The notes under the pieces: model-generated
Told to the model about the DNA's origin: nothing
The model's database searches: none
Seen by the model: the letters and a program-made list of their open reading frames with translations, nothing else
In this document: positions 7,698-14,816 of the stretch, piece after piece
Layout of the letters: each line of letters begins with the position of its first letter
Position numbering within the stretch: position 1 is the stretch's first letter
Assembly: GCA_014804285.1 (NCBI GenBank)
Contig: JAAVAA010000061.1
Coordinates: 5,939 to 31,425 of the forward strand
Direction of reading: 5' to 3'
Length of the DNA: 25,487 nucleotides
Source: Lachnospiraceae bacterium
GTDB taxonomy: Bacteria; Bacillota; Clostridia; Lachnospirales; Lachnospiraceae
Program-made: the position numbers and the translations under genes

Positions 7698-8459
7698 TTA
7701 GTGGGAGCTTTGCTCATCCCGGCGTTTTCGGATACCGTTTAAAATGACAGCCTTCTTTTCGACAACCTTGTCTTTTTCCATGGCAGGAATACCTTTTAGC
7801 TTGTAGGGAATGCCAAGCTTCTGGTACTTGGTCTCACCCATGGTGTGATAAGGAAGTACGTCGAGTGCCTTCAGATTGGAGAACTGGCCAATGAAGTAGC
7901 CAAGCTCAAACAAATATTTATCATCATCGGTGATGCCCGGAACCACTACATGACGAATCCACATATCAACGCCTTTTTCATTTAGATAAGAAGCAAAAGC
8001 CAAAATACCGTCATTAGGCTGATCAGTCAGTTCTTTGTGCTTCTCGGGATCAATATGCTTGATATCCAGCATTACCAGATCTGTCAGTTCCATCAGTTTA
8101 TCCAGCTTTTCAATGAAGGGCTTATTATCCGGTTTAAAAGCAATTCCGGAAGAATCAATGCAAGTGTGGACATGATCTTTTTTGGCGAGCGTAAAGAGAT
8201 CGATCAGAAAGTCCACCTGCATGAGGGGTTCCCCGCCGGTTACTGTGATTCCTCCCTTGGTATAAAAGCTTTCGTTCCGTTTGTACTGTTCGTAAATTTC
8301 TTCCGGATCCATCAGAGTGCCGCCGTTCATGGGCCAGGTATCCGGATTATGACAATAGGCACAACGCATAGGGCAGCCCTGCACAAATACTACAAAACGG
8401 GTGCCGGGACCGTCTACAGTACCAAAACTTTCTAATGAATGTATTCTGCCTTGTTGCAT
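7698..8459 (-). CDS. pflA: Pyruvate formate-lyase activating enzyme
   Basis: 253 residues starting MQQGRIHSLESFGTVDGPGT. The radical-SAM cluster motif CxxxCxxC is C29, C33, C36 (GCPMRCAYCHNP); GGITVTGGEP binds S-adenosylmethionine, and DIKHIDPEKHKELT is typical of PflA. The enzyme cleaves SAM and takes a hydrogen from the conserved glycine of PFL, creating the glycyl radical. ATG 8459 has AAAGGAG eight bases upstream; a longer frame back to 8570 runs through the promoter and is not used. In many bacteria pflA follows pflB directly; here it lies about 3.2 kb from the PFL genes, with regulators on the other strand between them. Confidence 0.95.
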   Translation of the reverse strand: MQQGRIHSLESFGTVDGPGTRFVVFVQGCPMRCAYCHNPDTWPMNGGTLMDPEEIYEQYKRNESFYTKGGITVTGGEPLMQVDFLIDLFTLAKKDHVHTCIDSSGIAFKPDNKPFIEKLDKLMELTDLVMLDIKHIDPEKHKELTDQPNDGILAFASYLNEKGVDMWIRHVVVPGITDDDKYLFELGYFIGQFSNLKALDVLPYHTMGETKYQKLGIPYKLKGIPAMEKDKVVEKKAVILNGIRKRRDEQSSH

Positions 8460-8520
8460 ATTGCAGTCTCCTTTCCCATCAAAATTGCCTAATAGCCAGA
8501 CAATTGTATTTGACAGATAT

Positions 8521-8549
8521 AGTATAGCAGAAAACAGGCAATTTAACAA
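8521..8549 (-). promoter_or_regulatory. Promoter for pflA
   Basis: Minus strand: TTGTTA (8549-8544), 17-base spacer, TATACT (8526-8521) with an extended TGC. This leaves a leader of about 55 bases before the pflA start. Confidence 0.55.
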
Positions 8550-8731
8550 TAAATGATAATGAGTAATCAATTTTGCTATTGCAATTCTTTTGTCAGAAAG
8601 TTATTCTATAGTTATAGCATTATATGTTTTTTTATTGATGGTATTATAATTATCAAGTGAATTGGGGAAATATGCGAAATGTAATTTGTGAACATCAAAG
8701 ATTAAAAAGGTAAGGAGGTGTCGACAGGATA

Positions 8732-8797
8732 AAACATTAAAAAATTAACGATAAACATTAAAAATATATTGACAAACATAATTTGCCATATTATACT
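8732..8797 (+). promoter_or_regulatory. DUF2975 operon promoter with three 21-bp-phased repeats
   Basis: TTGACA (8769-8774), a 17-base spacer and TATACT (8792-8797) make a near-consensus sigma-A promoter. The motif AAACAT(T)AA starts at 8732, 8753 and 8774, exactly 21 bp apart; the first two copies share AAACATTAAAAA and the third overlaps the -35 box. Sites two helical turns apart on one DNA face suggest a multimeric regulator. The 270 bases between the pflA promoter and this gene hold nothing else that I can support. Confidence 0.6.
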
Positions 8798-8839
8798 CTA
8801 CTCATAACAATCAACAAGACAAAGAAATGAGGGTAAATT

Positions 8840-9388
8840 ATGAGTGAGAGTAACGTAAAAATTAAAAAAATTCAAAAAACCAGTAAGACAGCATTGATTC
8901 TTGTAAGATGTGCAAAAGCATTATGCATCGCTGTATCAGTAATTGCATTGGGGTGTGGATTTGGATTCATCGGAGCCCAAAACTATCTGGATCAGGAACT
9001 TGCAAAGGCAATAGGGACAGGAGAATTATCAGTAGAAGATTTCTATATTAACGACGGAGGCTTTTTGGATGGAGCACTGAACCTGACGAAGGTGGACTCT
9101 ATAGCAGTAACTTTGGGAGTATATTTAACTGTTTTGGGAATTATCCTGATTTGCTTCTCTATTGTTCTACATTTTATGGGAAAGGTATTTAAGGATATCA
9201 TGGAAAGCTATTCTCCTTTCCGGTCTGAGATTATTAAAAGCCTTAAAGTGGTATTTGTGCTGATTACGGTTCTTGTGCTGCGAAGCAGCCTTTTGATCGG
9301 AGCTATTGTAGGATTTTCTCTGTGGTGTGTATTCCAGATTTTTGAGTATGGATGCGAGCTTCAAAAGCAGTCAGATGAGACATTATAG
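8840..9388 (+). CDS. DUF2975 membrane protein
   Basis: 182 residues with four hydrophobic segments (about residues 18-45, 94-121, 132-150 and 152-172) and a short charged N-terminus, as in DUF2975. An extracytoplasmic loop of about 45 residues lies between the first two segments, if the N-terminus is inside. Function of the family is unknown, but its genes are very often followed by a small Cro-like HTH gene, exactly as here, which suggests a membrane partner that controls the DNA-binding protein. GAGGG ribosome site before ATG 8840. Driven by the phased-repeat promoter just upstream. The stop is 31 bases before the HTH start. Confidence 0.8.
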   Translation: MSESNVKIKKIQKTSKTALILVRCAKALCIAVSVIALGCGFGFIGAQNYLDQELAKAIGTGELSVEDFYINDGGFLDGALNLTKVDSIAVTLGVYLTVLGIILICFSIVLHFMGKVFKDIMESYSPFRSEIIKSLKVVFVLITVLVLRSSLLIGAIVGFSLWCVFQIFEYGCELQKQSDETL

Positions 9389-9419
9389 ACGAAACCGGTT
9401 GAAAGGGACGGGTGATAAT

Positions 9420-9626
9420 ATGGCAATTATTTTAAGATTAGACAGAATGATGGCAGATAGAAAGATTTCTCTGAATGAGCTGGCGGAAAAGGTGGGGATT
9501 GCCAATGTGAACCTTTCTAATATTAAGACAGGAAAGGTCAGTGCGATTCGGTTTTCAACTCTGAATGCAATTTGTGATGTGCTTGACTGCCAGCCCGGGG
9601 ATCTGTTGGAATTTCAGAGAGATTAG
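9420..9626 (+). CDS. Cro/XRE-like HTH regulator (YozG type)
   Basis: 68 residues starting MAIILRLDRMMADRKISLNE. The HTH spans about residues 14-62: LNELAEKVGIANVNLSNIKTG is the turn-helix region, then RFSTLNAICDVLDCQPGDLLEF, a signature of the short YozG-like regulators. ATG 9420 is chosen because GGGTGAT precedes it and the family starts with this M-[AI]-I-I-L-R-L-D run; a longer frame from 9327 overlaps the DUF2975 gene. It likely works with the DUF2975 protein and may bind the phased repeats upstream of the operon (inference). The next gene starts 36 bases further on. Confidence 0.88.
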   Translation: MAIILRLDRMMADRKISLNELAEKVGIANVNLSNIKTGKVSAIRFSTLNAICDVLDCQPGDLLEFQRD

Positions 9627-9662
9627 GAGCAATCTGCCTGTTTAACACAGGAGGATGAGCGG

Positions 9663-11549
9663 ATGAGAAGGAAAATCGGTGTCTTTATGGGGGAAGTGGA
9701 GTCGGAATATCAGGAGGTGATTCTGAAATCCATTTTCAAGCGTGCGAAGGAACTGGATTATGATGTGTTCGTATTTTGCAATTTTGGTTCTTACGGGGAT
9801 AATGTGCTTTATGCCGAAGGGGAAAAGAGTGTTATCCGGATTCCGGATCTTTCCAGATTAGATGGTATCATGGTGGCGGAGGACACTTTTGACATTGACG
9901 GAATGAAAAGCGAGATCAATAACATGCTAAAAGAGCATGCGAGATGTCCGGTAGTTTATCTGAGAGACGCCAAAGATGATTTTTATAATGTGCTGGTTAA
10001 AGATGGGGAAGCGATAGCTGATATGACCAGACATTTCATTCATGACCATGGATTCCGGGATATTTGTTTTATGACCGGAAGCATGACGAGCGAAAATGGT
10101 CCCAAAAGATATCAATGCTTTTTGGACGTAATGGAGGAGGAAAAGATTCCTGTCACAGAGCATATGGTCTTTGAAGGGGATTATTGGCGGACCAAGGGCA
10201 AACAGGCTGTGGATTGGTATATGGAAGGAAGAGATACTTATCCGCAGGCGATTATCTGCTCTAATGATCATATGGCATTATCCATATGTAACGAGCTAAA
10301 AAGGCGTGGCGTGAAAATACCCGAAGAAGTATGTGTATCCGGATATGATGATATTTTGGAGGTGCGCAGGTATCAGCCTTCCATTACAAGTATCAGCGCT
10401 CCTTTTAAAGCTATGGGCAAAAAGGCGGTGGAGATCATTGATAATGTATGCAATGGCAGACCGCAGGAGCGGGTAGAATGGCTGAAGCCGCAGCTGCAGC
10501 TCAGAGAAAGCTGCGGATGCGGAAACCGGAAAGAAATTGTTGATATCTCTTATTTGCTCCATAAGATTTACCTTCAGGAGGATCATATCAAGCAATCGGT
10601 CTATATGACAACAGAATATCAGGATGCTTTTGCCGAGACGGAATATCTGCGTGTTGCGGAGAAATATCTCTCTAATATTAAATGCAGTAAAGCTTATCTG
10701 TGCCTCTGTGACCGGGAAGAAAAAGAATTTGAAAAAGCGGAGACAGACAATTCCTATACCCAGAAGATGGTATTGAAGAGAATTTATGACAAGGATCATA
10801 GAGGTATTCATTGTGAAGAGGAGTTTGACCGTGAAGAGATTTTGCCAGAGAGAATTCTCAAAGACGAACCGTCCCAGGGATATCATGTGTTCCCGGTACA
10901 CTATAAAAATAAGTGTTATGGGTACATGGTGATGCTGTTCGAAGATGATGAATGGCCGGATGTTTATGTGCAGACCTATCTGTTGGGACTTGCCAACGTG
11001 ATTGAGGAGGCGGCAATGCACCGGGAGGTATCTTCGCTGGAGCAGATCCGGACTCTGTATCACAAAGATGCACTGACCGGGATCTATAACCGCCGGGGCT
11101 TTGAGAAACATCTCAGAAGCCTTCATGACCGCTACCAAGAGGAAGGGAAGTTTCTCAGCATCGTAAGTATTGACATGAATGGACTGAAATTTATTAATGA
11201 TAACTTCGGACACTCGGAAGGCGATGAAGCGCTTTGCCGATTGGCAAGGATTTTGGAAGAACTGATGGGTGAAGACGAGATTTGTGCCAGAGTAGGCGGA
11301 GATGAGTACTTTGTGCTTCTTTATGCGGAGGATCGTAAGAGGGAGCTGGAGTTCGCGGAACAGTTTATCCATGCTATGAGAAAGGAGGAGGAACGGACTC
11401 CAAAACCCTATCCGTTCCGGGCAAGCTTTGGAATCTGCTGTATCAGTGACGAGGAAGGACTTTCCCTGATGTCATGTATGCAGCTTGCGGATAAGAGAAT
11501 GTATATTCAGAAGAAGCAGTATAAGATGATGCAGGAGAAATTTGTATAG
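9663..11549 (+). CDS. LacI-type sensor domain fused to GGDEF diguanylate cyclase
   Basis: 628 residues, no signal peptide and no membrane segment, so probably cytosolic. Residues about 4-285 form a periplasmic-binding-protein fold of the LacI/GalR type without the DNA-binding part (RRKIGVFMGEVESEYQ at the start; AIICSNDHMALSICNELKRRG and VCVSGYDDILEVRRYQPSIT later). A Cys-rich RESCGCG follows, a middle region of about 150 residues that could be GAF-like, and a GGDEF domain from about 460 (KDALTGIYNRRGFEKHL; active site GGDEY at about 544-548). GGDEY is compatible with activity. No RxxD inhibitory site is seen five residues before it. It would make c-di-GMP in response to a sugar or similar ligand. 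Start at ATG 9663 after AGGAGG. Confidence 0.88.
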   Translation: MRRKIGVFMGEVESEYQEVILKSIFKRAKELDYDVFVFCNFGSYGDNVLYAEGEKSVIRIPDLSRLDGIMVAEDTFDIDGMKSEINNMLKEHARCPVVYLRDAKDDFYNVLVKDGEAIADMTRHFIHDHGFRDICFMTGSMTSENGPKRYQCFLDVMEEEKIPVTEHMVFEGDYWRTKGKQAVDWYMEGRDTYPQAIICSNDHMALSICNELKRRGVKIPEEVCVSGYDDILEVRRYQPSITSISAPFKAMGKKAVEIIDNVCNGRPQERVEWLKPQLQLRESCGCGNRKEIVDISYLLHKIYLQEDHIKQSVYMTTEYQDAFAETEYLRVAEKYLSNIKCSKAYLCLCDREEKEFEKAETDNSYTQKMVLKRIYDKDHRGIHCEEEFDREEILPERILKDEPSQGYHVFPVHYKNKCYGYMVMLFEDDEWPDVYVQTYLLGLANVIEEAAMHREVSSLEQIRTLYHKDALTGIYNRRGFEKHLRSLHDRYQEEGKFLSIVSIDMNGLKFINDNFGHSEGDEALCRLARILEELMGEDEICARVGGDEYFVLLYAEDRKRELEFAEQFIHAMRKEEERTPKPYPFRASFGICCISDEEGLSLMSCMQLADKRMYIQKKQYKMMQEKFV

Positions 11550-11556
11550 CGAAAAG

Positions 11557-11605
11557 ATGTAATCACAGATGTAATTACATAGGTAATTACCTAGGTAAAT
11601 TACCC
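11557..11605. repeat. Four tandem 12-13-base palindrome-like units
   Basis: Directly after the GGDEF gene lie, end to end, ATGTAATCACAG (11557-11568), ATGTAATTACAT (11569-11580), AGGTAATTACCT (11581-11592) and AGGTAAATTACCC (11593-11605). The middle two are perfect 12-bp palindromes. The core GGTAATTACC recurs at 11932-11941 inside the ribosome site of the glycyl-radical-domain gene. They may be protein binding sites or small RNA stems. Confidence 0.6.
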
Positions 11606-11606
11606 A

Positions 11607-11650
11607 GATATCAAAAACGCCCGCTTTGAAAGCGGGCGTTTTCTTGATAT
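11607..11650. terminator. Bidirectional terminator between GGDEF gene and PFL locus
   Basis: AAAACGCCCGC (11614-11624) pairs with GCGGGCGTTTT (11632-11642), and an outer ATATCAA/TTGATAT (11608-11614 and 11644-11650) extends the stem. A runs on one side and T runs on the other make it usable by both converging transcripts. Confidence 0.9.
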
Positions 11651-11688
11651 AAGGACGGCTCGCAAAGCGCGATGTCCGTTGTTAAGCA

Positions 11689-11931
11689 TTAGATTGACTC
11701 ATGGAATGTACGGGAAATAACATCAGCCTGCTGTTCGGGAGTTAATTTGATGAAATTAACTGCATATCCGGAAACACGGATTGTAAGCTGAGGATATTTC
11801 TCAGGATTCTTCTGAGCGTCCAATAACATATCTCTGTTCAATACGTTAACGTTGAGATGATGTCCGCCCTTTGTTGCATAGCCATCCAATAATGATACTA
11901 AATTATCTACCTGAGCACTATTTGTTGCCAT
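11689..11931 (-). CDS. grcA: Free-standing glycyl-radical domain of pyruvate formate-lyase
   Basis: 80 residues matching the last 70 or so residues of ordinary PflB: LNVNVLNRDMLLDAQ, NPEKYPQLTIRVSGYAVNF and the closing LTPEQQADVISRTF. The radical site is Gly55 in RVSGYAV. Escherichia coli GrcA/YfiD is also a separate radical domain, but it has a long extra N-terminus and replaces a damaged PFL end; this protein has only a 7-residue lead-in and, since the adjacent PFL core has no radical domain, must supply it routinely. PflA would activate it and it must dock on the core. AAAGGAGGT before ATG 11931 is a very strong ribosome site, overlapping a GGTAATTACC palindrome. Last gene of the PFL operon, 18 bases after the small Cys protein and in the same reading frame as it. 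Confidence 0.92.
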   Translation of the reverse strand: MATNSAQVDNLVSLLDGYATKGGHHLNVNVLNRDMLLDAQKNPEKYPQLTIRVSGYAVNFIKLTPEQQADVISRTFHESI

Positions 11932-11949
11932 GGTAATTACCTCCTTTAA

Positions 11950-12153
11950 TTAGTGAAAATCATCCAATCCGTCCTCCAGGGTAGGTACGCTGCACGCCAG
12001 AGGAGTTCTGGAACAATCAGTGCACCCCATGGTCTGAACAGTTTTGGATTGTTCCTCGGCGGCGTCAGTGTCTACATTGACATGCCCGACACCCATTGCC
12101 ATACCGGAATCCAGCATTTTCACAAGATCGTCGATCATACTTTTTTCATCCAT
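11950..12153 (-). CDS. Small Cys protein resembling the docking segment of the PFL radical domain
   Basis: 67 residues, family not recognised. Residues 7-27 (IDDLVKMLDSGMAMGVGHVN and one more) align without gaps with residues 8-28 of the adjacent radical-domain protein, 9 of 21 identical, including LV, LD, G and HxNV. Where that protein continues to its radical loop, this one has an acidic/Gln stretch and a Cys cluster C44, C47, C54 (GCTDCSRTPLAC), then an acidic tail. It has no RVSGYA loop and so cannot carry the radical. AGGAGGT stands seven bases before ATG 12153, so it is probably well translated. It lies between the PFL core (82 bases upstream) and the radical-domain gene (18 bases downstream). 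Possible roles (inference): placeholder for the empty docking site, metal or redox sensor, or factor for activation. Confidence 0.75.
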   Translation of the reverse strand: MDEKSMIDDLVKMLDSGMAMGVGHVNVDTDAAEEQSKTVQTMGCTDCSRTPLACSVPTLEDGLDDFH

Positions 12154-12235
12154 TTGTTGTACCTCCTGAAGGTGAATTGTTTTAATATTTTGTTTGAATT
12201 AATTTCAGCACCGTCCGTAAAGACATCAGGTATGC

Positions 12236-14275
12236 TTATTTATTCAGATCAACCTCGATATCGCCAGCGAAGACCTGATCTTCCTTGCCGAGAGCTCCGG
12301 GAATGATGGTGAAGGTATTGGAGATACCATCCTGTGCATCATTGAAAGGAAGCTTGGATACGGAAGACAGAGATGCTACTGCACCGTGGGTGTCACGTCC
12401 GTGCATCGGGTTAGCACCAGGAGCGAAAGGCTGTCCTTTCTTACGTCCGTCAGGTGTGTTTCCGGTTGCCTTACCATAAGTTACGTTAGAAGTAATGGTA
12501 AGGATAGAGGTCGTAGGAACACCATTTCTGTAGGTGTGATGTCTTCTGATCGCTGTCATGAACTTATGAACAACTTCCTGAGCAATTGCGTCTACACGGT
12601 CATCATCGTTACCATATTTCGGGAATTCGCCGGTTGTCTTAAAGTCAACAATAACGCCGTCCTCGTCACGGATTACTTCAACCTTGGCATACTTGATAGC
12701 TGATAAGGAGTCAGCTACGATGGAAAGGCCTGCAACACCGGTTGCGAAGTAACGCTTAACGTCTCTGTCATGGAGTGCCATCTCTGCTCTCTCGTAGCAG
12801 TATTTGTCATGCATATAGTGGATAACATTGAGAGTATTTACATATACATCTGCCTGCCATTCCATCATATCGATGAATTTGCTGTATACATCATCATAGT
12901 CAAGAACGTCGCCTTCAACAGGACGATACTTAGGACCAACCTGTTTCTTGGTAACTTCGTCTACACCGCCGTTTAATGCATAAAGCAGACATTTTGCAAG
13001 GTTTGCTCTTGCGCCGAAGAACTGCATCTCTTTACCGATAACCATGGAAGATACACAGCATGCAATACCGTAGTCATCACCGTCTGTAACTCTCATCAGA
13101 TCGTCGTTCTCATACTGGATAGAAGAGGTCTGGATAGACATCTTAGCACAGTATTTCTTCCAGTTCTCGGGAAGTCTTGTAGACCAAAGAACGGTAAGGT
13201 TGGGCTCAGGGCTGGGTCCTAAGTTGGTTAAGGTGTGCAGATAACGGAAGCTCATCTTTGTAACCATAGGACGTCCGTCAACGCCGACACCACCGAGGGA
13301 CTCGGTTACCCATACGGGATCGCCTGCGAAGATCTGGTTGTACTCAGGAGTACGTGCGAATTTAACGCAGCGCAGCTTCATGATGAAGTGATCAACAAAT
13401 TCCTGAATCTCCTGCTCTGTGAAGGTTCCGTTTGCAAGATCTCTCTCTGCATAGCAGTCAAGGAAGGTAGAAGTACGTCCAAGAGACATAGCAGCACCAT
13501 TCTGCTCCTTAACGGAACATAAGTATCCGAAGTAGGTAGCCTGAATTGCTTCCTTAACGTTGGTAGCGGGTTTGGAAATATCGCAGCCATAAGAAGCAGC
13601 CATTTCTTTCATCATCTTAAGAGCAACCATCTGCTCGGAAAGTTCTTCACGAAGACGGATCACATCATCTGTCATAACACGTCCGGTAGAATCCTTCTGT
13701 GCCATCTTGTCTTCGATCAGTCTGTCAATACCATACAGAGCAACACGTCTGTAATCGCCGATGATACGTCCGCGGCCATAAGCATCCGGAAGACCGGTAA
13801 TGATATGTGCGGAACGGCATGCTCTCATCTCTGCATTGTAAGCATCGAAACAGCCGGCGTTGTGTGTTTTTCTGTGTGTGTTGAAAAACTCGCTGATTTC
13901 AGGATCTACTTTGTAGCCGTTGTCCTCGCATGCCTTCTCTGCCATTCTGATACCGCCATAAGGCTGCAGGGAACGCTTGAAAGGAGCATCTGTCTGGAAA
14001 CCAACGATTTTTTCTTTGGATTTGTCAAGGTAACCGGGACCGTGTGATGTGATAGTAGATACAACCTTGGTATCCATATCAAGAACACCGCCTGCTTCAC
14101 GTTCCTTTTTCTGCAGATCAAGAACCATCTGCCATAAGTCTTTTGTGTCTTGTGTAGCTTCAGCTAAGAAGGACTCGTCACCATCATAAGGATGATAGTT
14201 TCTCTGAATGAAGTCACGTACGTTTACTTCGTTCTCCCACTTGCCGCCTACAAAATCTGTCCATTCTGGTCTCAT
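12236..14275 (-). CDS. pflB: Pyruvate formate-lyase catalytic core without glycyl-radical domain
   Basis: 679 residues from ATG 14275 (AGGAGG ten bases upstream; the in-frame ATG 14320 lies before that site). The sequence follows PflB throughout: MRPEWTDFVGGKWENEVNVR, AYGRGRIIGDYRRVALYGID, DDYGIACCVSSM with the catalytic pair Cys406-Cys407, then QFFGARANLAK, TSILTITSNVTYGKATGNTPD and GANPMHGRDTHGAVASLSSV. It stops after IIPGALGKEDQVFAGDIEVD, just where ordinary 750-760-residue PflB goes on to the radical domain. That domain is encoded two genes downstream. The reaction is pyruvate + CoA to acetyl-CoA + formate in the cytosol. The radical domain is in a different frame 305 bases away with another gene between, so a recent frameshift does not explain the split. 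First gene of the operon, with its own promoter. Confidence 0.95.
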   Translation of the reverse strand: MRPEWTDFVGGKWENEVNVRDFIQRNYHPYDGDESFLAEATQDTKDLWQMVLDLQKKEREAGGVLDMDTKVVSTITSHGPGYLDKSKEKIVGFQTDAPFKRSLQPYGGIRMAEKACEDNGYKVDPEISEFFNTHRKTHNAGCFDAYNAEMRACRSAHIITGLPDAYGRGRIIGDYRRVALYGIDRLIEDKMAQKDSTGRVMTDDVIRLREELSEQMVALKMMKEMAASYGCDISKPATNVKEAIQATYFGYLCSVKEQNGAAMSLGRTSTFLDCYAERDLANGTFTEQEIQEFVDHFIMKLRCVKFARTPEYNQIFAGDPVWVTESLGGVGVDGRPMVTKMSFRYLHTLTNLGPSPEPNLTVLWSTRLPENWKKYCAKMSIQTSSIQYENDDLMRVTDGDDYGIACCVSSMVIGKEMQFFGARANLAKCLLYALNGGVDEVTKKQVGPKYRPVEGDVLDYDDVYSKFIDMMEWQADVYVNTLNVIHYMHDKYCYERAEMALHDRDVKRYFATGVAGLSIVADSLSAIKYAKVEVIRDEDGVIVDFKTTGEFPKYGNDDDRVDAIAQEVVHKFMTAIRRHHTYRNGVPTTSILTITSNVTYGKATGNTPDGRKKGQPFAPGANPMHGRDTHGAVASLSSVSKLPFNDAQDGISNTFTIIPGALGKEDQVFAGDIEVDLNK

Positions 14276-14346
14276 TTTGCGTAAGCCTCCTACATGAAAT
14301 TTTTTGATATATTTTTGCATAAAAACTATGCTTTTACCGTAGTTTC

Positions 14347-14376
14347 ATTATATGTTACAACGTAAGAAACAGTCAA
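14347..14376 (-). promoter_or_regulatory. Promoter of the split PFL operon
   Basis: Minus strand: TTGACT (14376-14371), an 18-base spacer, TATAAT (14352-14347). The spacer contains the inverted repeat TTAC-AAC-GTAA (14356-14366), and just after the start point AAACTA/TAGTTT (14323-14328 and 14340-14345) could form a hairpin at the 5' end of the RNA. Confidence 0.7.
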
Positions 14377-14464
14377 GGCAAAGAGTGTACTTTTTTATGA
14401 ACATAGTATGGATTTTACGGAAATTTTAGAAATCTTTTGTAAAAAATGCCCTCTGGGTTTAGTC

Positions 14465-14493
14465 TTGCCAGAAATCGGGTAAAGTATTATACT
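14465..14493 (+). promoter_or_regulatory. Promoter for the DUF1858 gene
   Basis: TTGCCA (14465-14470), 17-base spacer, TATACT (14488-14493). It is about 90 bases from the diverging PFL promoter, so one regulator could act on both. Confidence 0.65.
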
Positions 14494-14534
14494 GTAGAAG
14501 TTCCACAGATTAGATTACAAGGAGGTTATGAGAT

Positions 14535-14726
14535 ATGGCACAGATTACCAAAGACATGACGATCGGTGAGATTTTAAGAACAAATCCGAATGTTGCACCT
14601 ATTCTTATGGAGGCAGGCATGCATTGTCTGGGCTGTCCTTCCGCGCAGGGAGAAAGTCTTGAGGAAGCGGCAATGGTTCACGGAATGGATATAAATGACC
14701 TGATGGCAAAGATTGAAGCTTTATAA
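14535..14726 (+). CDS. DUF1858 small redox-type protein
   Basis: 63 residues starting MAQITKDMTIGEILRTNPNV. This is the DUF1858 pattern: a helical bundle with ILMEAGMHCLGCPSA carrying C31 and C34, then ESLEEAAMVHGMDINDLMAKI. Members are often annotated as hybrid-cluster-associated disulfide proteins and occur mainly in anaerobes; the true function is not established. AAGGAGG precedes ATG 14535. It diverges from the split PFL operon and has its own promoter and terminator. The CxxC and the setting suggest a redox or metal role linked to anaerobic metabolism, which is inference. Confidence 0.88.
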   Translation: MAQITKDMTIGEILRTNPNVAPILMEAGMHCLGCPSAQGESLEEAAMVHGMDINDLMAKIEAL

Positions 14727-14745
14727 GATATAATTTTTGTGAAGT

Positions 14746-14785
14746 AAGGAGCTTTCGGATCGGATACGGTCTGAAAGCTCCTTTT
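14746..14785 (+). terminator. Terminator after the DUF1858 gene
   Basis: AAGGAGCTTTC (14746-14756) pairs with GAAAGCTCCTT (14773-14783), stem extended inward through G-U and GA/TC pairs, followed by TTTT. The hairpin also faces the converging antiporter gene. Confidence 0.8.
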
Positions 14786-14816
14786 ATGTAAAATATTAAA
14801 ACTTCAAAAAATCGTT

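Noticed and set aside
8711..8731. AAGGAGGTG ribosome-site-like sequence upstream of the DUF2975 gene
   Set aside because: The only frame it could serve ends after a few codons (GTG TCG ACA GGA TAA), and the real promoter lies downstream of it.
11689..14275. Split PFL as a simple sequencing frameshift or premature stop
   Set aside because: The radical domain is 305 bases after the core stop, with another ribosome-site-led gene between, and the pieces have separate strong starts.
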